Shown: positions 26,560 to 35,677 of the stretch, in pieces
How positions within the stretch are numbered: the stretch's first letter is position 1
Layout: each line of letters opens with the position of its first letter
NCBI GenBank assembly: GCA_903825895.1
Contig: CAIKCI010000035.1
Coordinates: 1-64,000, forward strand
DNA: 64,000 nt
Source: an uncultured Actinomycetes bacterium
GTDB lineage: Bacteria > Actinomycetota > Acidimicrobiia > Acidimicrobiales > RAAP-2
Reading direction: 5' to 3'
Made by a program: the position numbers and the translations under genes
Notes under the pieces: model-generated
Database searches by the model: none
The model's input: only the letters and a program-made list of their open reading frames with translations
What the model was told of the DNA's origin: nothing

Positions 26560-27377
26560 TGACGGCGGACGTTCTCAGTGAACGTGGGGCACGCCAGCCG
26601 CGCAGTGGGTGGCCCACCTGGATGCGATCGATATGGCACAACGCATTCTTTTATCGCAAGACCTGGCGTTCTTCGATTATCTCGAGCACCTTGCAGCCCT
26701 TGTTGTACTTCTTTGCCATGGGGCTGGGACTTGGCGCGTTGGTCGATCATGCTCGAGGTGGCGTCGACGGTGTTTCCTATCTGAAGTTCGTCGCTCCGGG
26801 ACTTTTGGCCGCGGCGGCCTTGCAACTGGGTATAGAAGAGTGCACCTATCCGGTCATGATGGGACTCAAGTGGGTGAAGTCCTACTGGGCGAAAGTGGCA
26901 ACGCCACTTGACGCAGACGACGTGGCACTCGGTCATCTGGGATGGGTTGCGTTCCGTTTGTTGTTGAGCTCGACAATCTTTTTTGTGGTCATGGTGATCT
27001 TTGGAACGGTCACCAGTTTCTGGGGACTACTGGCTGTTCCTGCTGCGGTCTTGACGGGTCTGGCTACGGGAGCGCCAACGGCGGCCTATGCGGCCGTGCA
27101 AAAAGATGACGCAGGCTTCCCCCTCCTTTTTCGACTCGGCGTCCTCCCACTCTTTTTGTTCTCGGGTATTTTCTTCCCGATTACGTCGATGCCAGGGTGG
27201 GTCCAGGCCATCGCCCAGATCTCGCCCTTAACGAGAGGAGCATCGCTGATTCGCTCGTTGACCTTGGACCAAGGGATTGGCGTGAGCGCATTGATCTCTC
27301 TGGCCTACCTCTCGATTTGGTTTGTGGTTGGCGTGTGGCTGACGATTCGAGCGTTCCGAAAGATGCTGATCGTATGA
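26559..27377 (+). CDS. ABC-2 permease, NodJ-like (first)
   Basis: 272 residues with about six helices and the ABC-2/NodJ pattern: cytosolic start with YRKTWRSSIISSTLQPLLYFFAMGLG, then FVAPGLLAAAALQ and FLFSGIFFPITSMPGWVQ. It would pair with the second permease as a heterodimer driven by the upstream ATPase. The start GTG 26559 overlaps the ATPase stop, and the stop overlaps the next ATG (ATGA). Confidence 0.88.
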   Translation: MTADVLSERGARQPRSGWPTWMRSIWHNAFFYRKTWRSSIISSTLQPLLYFFAMGLGLGALVDHARGGVDGVSYLKFVAPGLLAAAALQLGIEECTYPVMMGLKWVKSYWAKVATPLDADDVALGHLGWVAFRLLLSSTIFFVVMVIFGTVTSFWGLLAVPAAVLTGLATGAPTAAYAAVQKDDAGFPLLFRLGVLPLFLFSGIFFPITSMPGWVQAIAQISPLTRGASLIRSLTLDQGIGVSALISLAYLSIWFVVGVWLTIRAFRKMLIV

Positions 27378-28183
27378 CGAACCTCACGGAACATTTCCCG
27401 AGTCGCTTTTTATTCCCCTCACGGTCGAGCAGAGCCAAACTCCTCGTCGAAGCGAATATGCGTCGCTACTTGCGCCACCGGCTGTTGTTCTTGACGGGTT
27501 TTCTTGAGCCATTCTTTTTCTTGCTCTCGATTGGTGTCGGCGTTGGTGGCTTGATCGGCGAGATCAGCGTGCAAGGCGAAATGGTTCGTTACGCCGTCTT
27601 TGTGGCACCTGGGCTGTTGGCGACCTCGGCGATGAATGGGGCGATGATCGACTCTGTGTTTAACGTTTTTTTCAAACTCAAGATCACGCACACCTACGAA
27701 GCAGTCTTGGCAACGCCCATGACCACAACCGATATCGTGCGGGGTGAAGTCCGCTGGGCGATGACGAGAGGCACGATCTACTCTGCTGCATTTATTGTCA
27801 TCATGATCGCCTTGGGCGACACCATGTCGTGGATGGTGATCTTTTGTCTGCCGGTCTGTTTACTGTTGAGTTATTCTTTCGCCGCCATGGGTGTGGCGGC
27901 GACCAGCTATATGCGAACCTGGCAAGACTTTGATCTCGTCGTCTTGGTGCAAATGCCGATGTTCTTATTCTCTGGAGTTTTTTTTCCTCTCTCGGCCTAC
28001 CCTCCATGGCTGCGTGACATCGTGGCGGTGACCCCCCTCTACCAAGGAGTGGCGGCCTGTCGCGATTTTTCGTTAGGCCACGTACGCCTTTCCCTTCTCT
28101 TTCATGTTCTCTACCTTGCGGTCGTGGCCGGTGTGGGCTTGGTGATCGCCACGAAAAAGATGACGAAAACTCTTGCCCCCTAG
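27374..28183 (+). CDS. ABC-2 permease, NodJ-like (second)
   Basis: 269 residues and clearly related to the previous gene: LVEANMRRYLRHRLLFLTGFLEPFFFLLSIG, FVAPGLLATSAMNGAMIDS, MFLFSGVFFPLSAYPPWL. Six helices are expected. ATG 27374 overlaps the previous stop as ATGA; a longer open frame to 27197 overlaps the first permease and is not credible. A hairpin starts at its stop codon. The likely cargo class (lipid-linked saccharide, drug) is unproven. Confidence 0.88.
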   Translation: MTNLTEHFPSRFLFPSRSSRAKLLVEANMRRYLRHRLLFLTGFLEPFFFLLSIGVGVGGLIGEISVQGEMVRYAVFVAPGLLATSAMNGAMIDSVFNVFFKLKITHTYEAVLATPMTTTDIVRGEVRWAMTRGTIYSAAFIVIMIALGDTMSWMVIFCLPVCLLLSYSFAAMGVAATSYMRTWQDFDLVVLVQMPMFLFSGVFFPLSAYPPWLRDIVAVTPLYQGVAACRDFSLGHVRLSLLFHVLYLAVVAGVGLVIATKKMTKTLAP

Positions 28184-28214
28184 GGGATTTCTGGTCGAAG
28201 TCGCTGAAATCCCC
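28183..28214 (+). terminator. Hairpin after ABC exporter operon
   Basis: GGGGATTTC and GAAATCCCC form a perfect 9-bp stem with a 14-nt loop, starting at the last base of the TAG stop. There is no T-run behind it, so it may be a transcript-end stabiliser rather than a classical terminator. Confidence 0.5.
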
Positions 28215-28326
28215 AGGCAAGAATGAGAGGAAGGGCTCGATGAGGAAACTGCTCTGAATTTTTCGTTCGTTGGTGTTAGAACTAGGGCATTGGGATTTTA
28301 GAATTCCCGATAAAGAGGGGTGGGGA

Positions 28327-29991
28327 ATGGGACAAGAGTTTGATCGTCGGTCGTTTTTGGCCCGAGCAGGCGTCACCGCAGCAGGTGTCGCCATGGCCGG
28401 TGGTGCCGCAGAAATGTTCGGGGAAGGTCTGGCTGGTGCCGTTAATACGAACGGACCTGGACGCAATGGCATCTCAACCGCAAAGCCCAAAAAGGGCGGA
28501 TCGGTCATCATCGGGCTGAATGCTGAAGAGCAGGGCTTCAATCCTTACTCTGGTCGATTCGACACCGCCGGTTTCATGTACGCCCGCACCGTCTTTGATC
28601 CCTTGTTTGTGATCGGCGCTTCGGGACAAGTGATTCCCTACTTGGCCGAGTCGATGACACCGAATGGTGACTACACCCAGTGGAACGTTACGTTACGACC
28701 CAACATTCTTTTCCAGGACGGGACACCGTGCAACGGTGCAGCACTGCTGCAGAACTTTGAAGCGGGATTCAAAAGTCCGCTGGTCGGCATTGCGATTGAT
28801 CCTTTGATCGACAGTTACCAGCAAACAGGGCCGCTCTCGGTACAGATCAATACAAAACACCCGTGGGTCACGCTTCCCTACACCTTGGCCGAACAGCAGA
28901 TCTGTTTTATTGCCGCGCCAGCGATGCTGAATGCACCCAACGGTGGGACCGATCACCCGATTGGTACCGGGCCCTTCACCTTTAAAGAGTGGGTCCCCAA
29001 CGATCACTTTACGGCGGTGGCCAATGCCAATTATTGGCGTCCTGGCCTACCGCATTTGAGCCAAATCACCTATAAGCCGATTCCTGACGACACGGCGCGG
29101 GCACAAGCATTGCAATCGGGGACGATCAACATGATGCACACCAGTTATGGGCAGAATGTCTTGACGTTCCGCGGCAATCACAGCTATTCCTACGTGGACA
29201 ACCTGGGTTCTATGGTTGGCTCTCCGGCCTTGAACTGCATCATGCTGAACCTTGCGCAACCGCCGTTCAACGACTTATTGGCCCGTCAGATTTTGGCCTA
29301 CGGCACCAGTGGCGCACAGTACAGCAAAGTCATTGAGAATTCGCTCCCCGCGCCGATTAACGGTTTGTACTTGCCGAACTCGCCCTATTACACGCCGAAT
29401 CTTCCTTATCCAAAGTTCAGCCCGTCGAAGGCCAAGAAGTTGGTGAGTCAGTACACGAAGAAGCATGGGTCGACACTGTCGTTTTCCTTGAACGCGGTGG
29501 CGTCGCCACAGACCCTTCAATCGGCCGAGTGGTTCCAATCGGTGATGAAGAATATCGGCGTGAATGTTTCAATTAAGTCCATGCAACAGAACACGCTCAT
29601 TAACAATGCACTCTTCGGGTCCTACCAAGCGACCGAGTGGAACCAGTTCGGTGGGGTCAGCCCTGACCTCAACTATCCGTGGATGTCGACCGATACCTTG
29701 CACGCCACGGGACTGTCGATCAACATGGCACGGAACAACGACCCAGTCATTCAGCAGTCATTCCTGGCTGGCATGGCGGCCACCACCTCCTCGGAAGCGA
29801 AAACTGCGTTCGCAGCGATTAACCGTCGCCTGGCCGAGGACCTTCCCTACATCTGGACTGCTCGTTCCTTCTGGGCCCTCGTTTCACAGCCAAAAGTCCA
29901 AAACTGGAATAACCCCGTTGCCCCAAACGGCAAAAAGATGTTGGGGAACAACCAGGGTGATTGGTGGCCCGCGCAGATGTGGACGAGTTAG
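28327..29991 (+). CDS. Tat-exported family 5 solute-binding protein
   Basis: 554 residues, the size of OppA/DppA-type proteins. The N-terminus carries a twin-arginine signal (FDRRSFLARAG) and an alanine-rich core ending near residue 40. The mature part has the SBP_bac_5 pattern: GGSVIIGLNAEEQGFNPYSG, YLAESMTPNGDYTQWNVTLRPNILFQDGTP as split motifs, and GTGPFTFKEWVPNDHF. It would bind peptides or related ligands outside the membrane. No OppBCDF genes are nearby, so it is an orphan here. ATG 28327 follows GAGGGGTGGGG. It overlaps the methyltransferase frame at its end. Confidence 0.9.
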   Translation: MGQEFDRRSFLARAGVTAAGVAMAGGAAEMFGEGLAGAVNTNGPGRNGISTAKPKKGGSVIIGLNAEEQGFNPYSGRFDTAGFMYARTVFDPLFVIGASGQVIPYLAESMTPNGDYTQWNVTLRPNILFQDGTPCNGAALLQNFEAGFKSPLVGIAIDPLIDSYQQTGPLSVQINTKHPWVTLPYTLAEQQICFIAAPAMLNAPNGGTDHPIGTGPFTFKEWVPNDHFTAVANANYWRPGLPHLSQITYKPIPDDTARAQALQSGTINMMHTSYGQNVLTFRGNHSYSYVDNLGSMVGSPALNCIMLNLAQPPFNDLLARQILAYGTSGAQYSKVIENSLPAPINGLYLPNSPYYTPNLPYPKFSPSKAKKLVSQYTKKHGSTLSFSLNAVASPQTLQSAEWFQSVMKNIGVNVSIKSMQQNTLINNALFGSYQATEWNQFGGVSPDLNYPWMSTDTLHATGLSINMARNNDPVIQQSFLAGMAATTSSEAKTAFAAINRRLAEDLPYIWTARSFWALVSQPKVQNWNNPVAPNGKKMLGNNQGDWWPAQMWTS

Positions 29992-30773
29992 CTCCTTCGA
30001 TTACGCTGAGCGTCGACGTGGAGGATGAGCCGGATTTTGATGCGTTCTTTACTGAGCGCGATCATTACTTTCACACGAACTATCTGACCGACGCGCAGGC
30101 TGAACGAGATCTCACGCAGGTCCTCGATCTCTTGAGACTCAAGCCTGGCGATGCGGTTCTGGACGCCGGGTGTGGGGATGGACGGCTGGCCGTTCGTCTT
30201 GCGTTGGCGGGCCTCAATGTTACTGCCGTCGACCATGACGCAGCACAACTCGAGCGCCTTCGTCTCCATGCTGTCACGTCAAAGGTAGACGTGACAGCAG
30301 TTGAATGTGGACTCGAATCGCTTACCTTGGAGCGAGCCTTTGACGCTGCGCTTCTCTGGTTTACGACATTCGGGTTTCTCGACGACAAGACCAACGAAAA
30401 GATTCTTCGTCGGCTCAGTAGCTCACTTCGACCAAGCGGACGTCTGGTGATTGACACCTTGAATCCGATCGCTGTTGAGCGCTATGTGAACGAGCATCCT
30501 GGAGACGTCGAGACCTGGCACGGATCCGACGTGCAGATCGATCGCTATCGCTTCGATCGCCTTGCCAATCGTTTGGAGTCGAAGAGGACAACAATTGTTA
30601 ACAGAGTCGAAGAAAAACGGCTGCTATCACTCTGGCTTCCATCAGTTGCACAGTGGCGGGAACTTTTTGTTCGCACTGGTCTTGAGTTTTCTTCGATCCA
30701 CGGACACGGGCGACGAGCTTGGAACGAAGAAACCTGGGAGATGGTGCTTGTTGCCGAGGCTGCAGAGCGCTAA
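29961..30773 (+). CDS. Class I SAM-dependent methyltransferase
   Basis: About 270 residues. Motif I is VLDAGCGDGRLAVRLA, followed by the acidic residue in VTAVDHDAAQLERLR, then ALLWFTTFGFLDDKTNEKILRRLSSSLRPSGRLVIDT. This is a standard small-molecule methyltransferase fold. The frame starts at GTG 29961 inside the end of the binding-protein gene (31-nt overlap); in-frame GTG codons further in (about 29979 and 30018) are alternatives. The substrate is unknown. Confidence 0.85.
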   Translation: MVARADVDELAPSITLSVDVEDEPDFDAFFTERDHYFHTNYLTDAQAERDLTQVLDLLRLKPGDAVLDAGCGDGRLAVRLALAGLNVTAVDHDAAQLERLRLHAVTSKVDVTAVECGLESLTLERAFDAALLWFTTFGFLDDKTNEKILRRLSSSLRPSGRLVIDTLNPIAVERYVNEHPGDVETWHGSDVQIDRYRFDRLANRLESKRTTIVNRVEEKRLLSLWLPSVAQWRELFVRTGLEFSSIHGHGRRAWNEETWEMVLVAEAAER

Positions 30774-32011
30774 TCGACCGCTGCGGCTTGGCCCGGTAAA
30801 TCCGATGCTTTACCGATGACACTGCGCCATTTCAGGGCAACGAAGAGCAAGAGCACGGATCCAATGGCGGCGGTAATGACAAAAGGAAACGCACGGTTGA
30901 TGCCAAAGAGTGCGCCGGCGAACGATGCCGAGAGGGCGATCGCCGCGGTCTGGCCGGTGGAGTAAAGCCCTTGGACCCTCCCGAGCTCTTCTGTCTTTCG
31001 CTGTTGGGTGAGGAGTCCTTGGATCGAGGGGAGGGCCATTGACGACCCGATTGCCTCGATGAAGCCTCCAGCCACGAGGAAGTAAAGCGAATTGATATAG
31101 GGCCAGAGTGCACAGAAAACCATGGCAAAGGTCAAGCCGCCCAAGGCTAGATACCGACGGTCATACTTATCAGCGGCCCATCCGCCGGCGCGAACGAAGA
31201 CCACGTAGGGAACCGAGAAGAAGGTCCACGACAAGCCGATCTCCACAATGGTGGCTCCTCGAGAGTGAAGCAACAGACTCCAACATGATTCATAGGCACC
31301 AAAGACGGTGCCGAGCGCAACGGCGGCCAAGATGGCGCCGACGAGGGCCGGTGTAGCTTTTATTTTTTCGAGTTTTCCCGTGGGTTGATCACGGGCGTCA
31401 TGGGCATCGATGGTTGAACTTGTCAACACGGGAATTGCAGCAACACCGCAGAGCACCGCAGTGATAATGAAGAGGAGACCCATGTGGGCAATGCCTGCGA
31501 TCGTACCGAGCAGCGGACCGATGGCGATGCCGCTGAACTGGGCGGAGTAAATCTTTGATGATGCGCTCCCACGTCGAGCAATAGGAATCGCCGATGACAA
31601 GAGTGCGAGCGAGGCGACCTCCACTGAACCAGCCGCACCTCCTTGGATGAAGCGCAGTACTAAAAATGAATAGGTAGACATTGGTAAGAGGTATGCCAGG
31701 GATGCCAGGGCGTAGGCCAAGAGGCCTCCCACCAAGACCGGCTTGCGGCCGAACTTATCGGAAAGCTTTCCGGCGGGAAACTGACAGAGGAGCCCGGCCA
31801 AGAAAAACGACGCCATCGTGGCCCCGACCAAGGTGGTTGAAGCACCGCGATCGCGCAGATAAATCGGCAGAAGTGGCAAGAGTGCTCCAGCCCCGAGCCA
31901 TTCGAGAAATACGACCGCACAGAGCCGATTCACTAACTTATTGGCAGTCGCAAAGGCAAGAGGAGACTCGCTCACTTTGGGCTGATCGTCGGGAGCGGAA
32001 CTTATCGACAC
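30770..32011 (-). CDS. MFS transporter (12 TM)
   Basis: A 413-residue major facilitator with two six-helix halves. Helix 2-3 loop has the family motif GKLSDKFGRKPVL. Hydrophobic segments alternate regularly to the end. Drug or metabolite efflux is most likely by similarity to MFS_1 exporters. GTG 32011 is preceded at 6 nt by TAGCGT with TTGAAC 16 nt further upstream, a leaderless promoter. Its stop shares the CTAA tetramer with the methyltransferase stop. Confidence 0.87.
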   Translation of the reverse strand: MSISSAPDDQPKVSESPLAFATANKLVNRLCAVVFLEWLGAGALLPLLPIYLRDRGASTTLVGATMASFFLAGLLCQFPAGKLSDKFGRKPVLVGGLLAYALASLAYLLPMSTYSFLVLRFIQGGAAGSVEVASLALLSSAIPIARRGSASSKIYSAQFSGIAIGPLLGTIAGIAHMGLLFIITAVLCGVAAIPVLTSSTIDAHDARDQPTGKLEKIKATPALVGAILAAVALGTVFGAYESCWSLLLHSRGATIVEIGLSWTFFSVPYVVFVRAGGWAADKYDRRYLALGGLTFAMVFCALWPYINSLYFLVAGGFIEAIGSSMALPSIQGLLTQQRKTEELGRVQGLYSTGQTAAIALSASFAGALFGINRAFPFVITAAIGSVLLLFVALKWRSVIGKASDLPGQAAAVD

Positions 32012-32017
32012 ACTCAG

Positions 32018-32045
32018 ACGCTATCGCTGTTAACTGGCGGTTCAA
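32018..32045 (-). promoter_or_regulatory. Promoter TTGAAC-N16-TAGCGT
   Basis: On the minus strand TTGAAC (32040-32045), 16 nt, then TAGCGT (32018-32023), then 6 nt to the GTG of the MFS gene. This is the best -35/-10 pair in the leaderless set. Confidence 0.6.
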
Positions 32046-32080
32046 CGCGATTTACAAACCAGGAGGTGAGTGCGAGGATT

Positions 32081-32605
32081 ATGACGATGAGTGCTTCAGA
32101 GAATGGCTTCCCCGACCTTCGATGGGGGCGCGGTGACACCAAGGCGGCCCGGACTGGGCAGTGGGCGGTCAGCACCAAACCCGGCTCGTGGATCGTGCGC
32201 ACGATGGTGCCGATTGATCGGTGGATCTTAAAAAAGTCCAACGGTCGCTATACCGCCCTGGGGCCATTCGGATCGCCGCTCCTTCTCCTCACCAGCACCG
32301 GATCAAAATCAGGACTTGCCCGAACAACCCCGTTGGTTTATCTCCTGAATGGCGAGGAAATCTTGGTGGTGGGATCAAACTTTGGCCAAGCGCACCATCC
32401 AGCGTGGAGCACCAACCTGGTGGTTCATCCTGAGGCAATGGTCACCATTGGTGGCGTTGTCTACAAGGTGACGGCGCGCCTCCTTGAGGGAGAGGAACGC
32501 GAGCATGGCTGGAACATGTTTGAAGAAGCGGCGCGCCCCTACCAGGTCTATGGAACTCGCACCGATCGTACGATTCGCGTGTTCTCCCTGCAACGGGCGG
32601 GGTAG
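32081..32605 (+). CDS. Ddn-like deazaflavin-dependent nitroreductase family
   Basis: About 174 residues. The split-barrel Ddn/F420-H2 oxidoreductase family is recognised by PLLLLTSTGSKSGLARTTPLVYL, EEILVVGSNFGQAHHPAWSTNLVVHPEA and the C-terminal GYRTDRTI-like segment (YGTRTDRTIRVF). Such proteins use F420 to reduce quinones or act in related redox roles. A GAGG precedes ATG 32081 and an AGGAGG lies at 32061; ATG 32087 is a near alternative. Confidence 0.88.
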   Translation: MTMSASENGFPDLRWGRGDTKAARTGQWAVSTKPGSWIVRTMVPIDRWILKKSNGRYTALGPFGSPLLLLTSTGSKSGLARTTPLVYLLNGEEILVVGSNFGQAHHPAWSTNLVVHPEAMVTIGGVVYKVTARLLEGEEREHGWNMFEEAARPYQVYGTRTDRTIRVFSLQRAG

Positions 32606-32662
32606 CACGTGAGGGTGAAAGCGCAGAGCCGGCCACGCCCTGTGTTGATCGTTAGGAGTGAG

Positions 32663-32668
32663 TAAGTT
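32663..32668 (+). promoter_or_regulatory. -10 element of threonine dehydratase gene
   Basis: TAAGTT ends 6 nt before GTG 32675; no ribosome site separates them. It fits the leaderless pattern. Confidence 0.4.
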
Positions 32669-32674
32669 GGGGCG

Positions 32675-33643
32675 GTGAGCGCTCGCCCAGCACGATCGGT
32701 CCATCCGCCGTCTGCCCTTGAACTTGCCGAAGCTCGCCAGATCATTCGCGCCACGCTCGCCCCCACACCTCTGGTTGAAGCCCATGTGGGCGGAAAACGG
32801 CTTTGGCTTAAACTCGAAGGACTTCAGCCGACCGGCTCGTTCAAGGTGCGCGGAGCATTGGCAGCCCTCAATAACGTGAAGCGACATGAACCTGGACGAG
32901 CGGTCGTGGCTTGTTCAGCGGGGAACCATGGACTCGGTGTTGCCTGGGCCGCCAAGTTGCTCGGCATCGATGCTTGCGTGGTGGTGCCAGCGACAGCCTC
33001 CCCGGCAAAAATTGCCAAGCTCAAGACGTTTCCTGTCGAATTACTTTTGGAAGGTGAGACCTTCGATGACGCAGAAACCCTCGCGTTGGCACTGGCCAAC
33101 GAGCGGGATGCTCGATTTGTTTCGCCTTATAACGACACGCACGTCATCGCCGGACAGTCTACGATGGCGGCTGAGATTGTCGAACAACTCCCCGAAGTAG
33201 CCCACCTGGTCGTGGCCGTGGGCGGGGGAGGGCTCGCCGCAGGATCAGCCCTGGCGCTCTCACTCCATGGATGTCAACTCCATGGCGCACAAGTGGCGCA
33301 AAACGCAGCCTTCGCTGAGGCGTATCGCGGGGATCCCGTCGACCTCGATGCCTTAGAGCCGACTATTGCGGATGGCATTGCTGGAGGATTTGAACCAGGG
33401 TCGGTGACCTTGGCCCTGTTGCATCAAGTGGACTTTGACCTGACCTTGGTCTCAGAGATGGCCACCTTTCGCGCCATGAAAACTTGTCTCGCTGACGTTG
33501 GCCTGGTGGTTGAAGGCTCGGCCGGCGTGGCGCTCGCTGCGGCGTTGGCGCGGGCTGAGGAGTTTGATGGCGAGATTGCCGTGGCATTGAGTGGTCATAA
33601 CATTGCGCTGCCCCGACTTCTCGAGGTCCTGGGAACGCCTTAG
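32675..33643 (+). CDS. Threonine/serine dehydratase-like PLP enzyme
   Basis: 322 residues of fold-type II PLP enzyme. Lys57 in TGSFKVRGA is the Schiff-base lysine, CSAGNHGLGVAWAAKLLG binds the substrate carboxylate, and VGGGGLAAGSAL is the phosphate loop. It lacks the C-terminal ACT regulatory domain of biosynthetic IlvA, so a catabolic threonine/serine dehydratase or a racemase-like relative is likely. Its stop TAG shares the TTAG tetramer with the convergent SDR gene. Confidence 0.88.
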   Translation: MSARPARSVHPPSALELAEARQIIRATLAPTPLVEAHVGGKRLWLKLEGLQPTGSFKVRGALAALNNVKRHEPGRAVVACSAGNHGLGVAWAAKLLGIDACVVVPATASPAKIAKLKTFPVELLLEGETFDDAETLALALANERDARFVSPYNDTHVIAGQSTMAAEIVEQLPEVAHLVVAVGGGGLAAGSALALSLHGCQLHGAQVAQNAAFAEAYRGDPVDLDALEPTIADGIAGGFEPGSVTLALLHQVDFDLTLVSEMATFRAMKTCLADVGLVVEGSAGVALAAALARAEEFDGEIAVALSGHNIALPRLLEVLGTP

Positions 33644-34410
33644 ACGCTGTAGCCACCGTCAACATTGAGGTGTTGGCCGCTGATGAATCCGGCCGAATCG
33701 CTCGCTAAGAACACCGTGGCTTCGGCAATGTCAACGGCTGTACCAAAGCGACGAAGCGGAATGTTGCGCTTCGTGACAGCAAGCGCTTCGTCGCTCAAAT
33801 CACCGGAGGCAATTAACCGCGCGGCCATGCCATCGGTCAACATACCCGGACCTACTGAGTTGGCGCGCACGCCAAAACGTCCCTCCTCGACGGCGAAGGC
33901 GATAATGAGTTGTTCAACCGCACCCTTGGTGCCGGAACTCAAGGCATCACGGATGGGGTAGCGACGAGTAGCTGCTGTGGTGATCGCCACAATCGAGCCC
34001 TGTGATTCCCTCAAGTGAGGAAGCGTGGCGTGCGCAACATTAAAAAACCCGGCGGCTTCGTCAATTAAGGCACTTTTATACTGCGCAGGCGAGATGGTCG
34101 AGAGGTGTTGCTGAGGGATGTGGGGCCCCGCAGCGTGAACCAGAGTGTGAATGCCATCAAATCGCTGAGCGATGTCATCGACGACGCTTTTTGCTGCGTC
34201 AGCATCAGTGAGATCGCAGGGGACGCTAAAACTCTTTTGGCCCAATGATTCGATGGCCACACTGAGTTCAGCCGCAGCGTCACTGTTGGACCGATAGGTA
34301 AAGGCAACGTCAGCACCCTGTTGCGCAAAGAGCAACGCGATTGCCTGGCCTAATCCTCCGGTTCCACCCGTGACGAGGACCGCCCCACTGCGCTCTACAA
34401 ATCCCTTCAT
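33640..34410 (-). CDS. SDR family protein, catalytic Tyr not seen
   Basis: 256 residues. The Rossmann motif is VTGGTGGLGQAIA, followed by CDLTDADAAK, HAAG and the C-terminal FLASDSAGFISGQHLNVDGGY, all FabG-like. At the active site the usual YxxxK reads SSGTK: Ser stands where Tyr is expected, and the nearest Tyr (in RRYPIRD) is 11 residues before the Lys. The protein may be non-catalytic or use altered chemistry. ATG 34410 shares its A with the TGA stop of the CoA-transferase gene, so the pair is coupled; a TTG directly upstream is less likely. Confidence 0.88.
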   Translation of the reverse strand: MKGFVERSGAVLVTGGTGGLGQAIALLFAQQGADVAFTYRSNSDAAAELSVAIESLGQKSFSVPCDLTDADAAKSVVDDIAQRFDGIHTLVHAAGPHIPQQHLSTISPAQYKSALIDEAAGFFNVAHATLPHLRESQGSIVAITTAATRRYPIRDALSSGTKGAVEQLIIAFAVEEGRFGVRANSVGPGMLTDGMAARLIASGDLSDEALAVTKRNIPLRRFGTAVDIAEATVFLASDSAGFISGQHLNVDGGYSV

Positions 34411-35645
34411 CAACTACCGAACGCTCCGGCTTCACGAGCAGCGGAGATCGCTGCGTCATCCCAGCCGAGAAGATCAGCGAGCACATTGTCGGTGTGCTGA
34501 CCGACGGTCGGAGCCTTTGTGGGCACCGGGAGTTCTTCGTTGATGAACTTGATCGGTGACGGCAACTGTTCGGCCCCTAATCGCTCGGTGGGGAAGAGCT
34601 TGAAGCGGTCCTTGAACTGTGGATCGTCAAGCAAGGTCCTCGGGGTGTTAATCGGTGCAATCGGCGTGTTGATTCGGTTACCGAACTCCAACCATTCGTC
34701 AGAGGTCTTCGTGGCGAAGATTGCTTTGAGCTCTGCTTGGAGTTCACGGTTACCGCGAGCGTGGTCGGCATACTTCGACCCGGGCCACTTCTCAAAAAGG
34801 TCAAGGCGATCGACCCCTTCACAGAAGTTCTTCCAGAACGCTTGCTCTGAAGCCATGAAGAGGACGTAGGCGTCGTCGGAGGTTCCATAGACCTGGTAGC
34901 GCACCCCTTCTTTCATGCCGGCCGTACCCGGAGCACGTCGTTCGTAGTTATCCGCCTTATTGCCGGTCACCTCGGACTCGGGGCGCTCATAGGAACGCCA
35001 GGTCTCTGACCGCAGCCAGTCCATGGCCGCCGAGGCGTCCGACTGGGCGATTTCAAAGAACCCACCTTCTCCGGTCGCGCGCGCTCGGGTGATGCCGGCG
35101 AGCAAGCCGAGTGCACCAAAGAGGGGTCCAGCATGGATACCCGTTGAAGGATGTTCGGGGAGATAGGGGAAGTCGTCTTCGTCGGTGGCGACGTTGACGA
35201 GACCGGCCCAGACGTCATAAGCGATCCCGTGACTGGGCATATCTTTGTACGGTCCAGTCATGCCGTATCCAGAGATGGAGCAGAACACGATTTTCGGGTT
35301 GATGGCTTTTAAGTCTTCGTAGCCGAGGCCTCGTCGAGCGAGTCCTCCGGGACGCATCGCTTCGACAACAGCGTCGGCGTCCTTGCAGAGTTCCTTAAAA
35401 ATCTCGGCGCCTTCTTCGGTACGCAGATCCAAGGTGATCGAGCGCTTTCCTCGGTTGATGTGAAGGTGCATTAGAGAGACGCCTTCAACGATGGGCCAGG
35501 TCATGTCGCGGACATAGTCGCCTTGGGGAGGTTCGACTTTAATGACGTCGGCGCCGAGGTCAATCAAGAATGAAGTAATCTCTGCAGGTCCAAGCGCGGA
35601 GCATTCGATGATGCGGACGCCTTCAAGTGGGGCGGGAATAGCCAT
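34410..35645 (-). CDS. CaiB/BaiF (family III) CoA-transferase
   Basis: 411 residues. It has N-terminal GVRIIECSALGPAEITSFLIDLGADVIKVEPP, then RGKRSITLDLRTEEG, FCSISGYGMTGPYKDMPSHG and a candidate catalytic Asp in FEIAQSDA. It transfers CoA to an unknown acid. Good AAAGGAG before ATG 35645. It is first in an operon with the SDR gene and carries the palindromic operator 32 nt upstream. It is distantly related to the 14603-15859 gene. Confidence 0.9.
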   Translation of the reverse strand: MAIPAPLEGVRIIECSALGPAEITSFLIDLGADVIKVEPPQGDYVRDMTWPIVEGVSLMHLHINRGKRSITLDLRTEEGAEIFKELCKDADAVVEAMRPGGLARRGLGYEDLKAINPKIVFCSISGYGMTGPYKDMPSHGIAYDVWAGLVNVATDEDDFPYLPEHPSTGIHAGPLFGALGLLAGITRARATGEGGFFEIAQSDASAAMDWLRSETWRSYERPESEVTGNKADNYERRAPGTAGMKEGVRYQVYGTSDDAYVLFMASEQAFWKNFCEGVDRLDLFEKWPGSKYADHARGNRELQAELKAIFATKTSDEWLEFGNRINTPIAPINTPRTLLDDPQFKDRFKLFPTERLGAEQLPSPIKFINEELPVPTKAPTVGQHTDNVLADLLGWDDAAISAAREAGAFGS

Positions 35646-35677
35646 GGGGTCTCCTTTGGGTCAGTCCCCGAGAATAC

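Noticed and set aside
27197-27373. Extended start of the second ABC-2 permease
   Set aside because: It would overlap the first permease by about 180 nt; ATG 27374 has the standard ATGA coupling.
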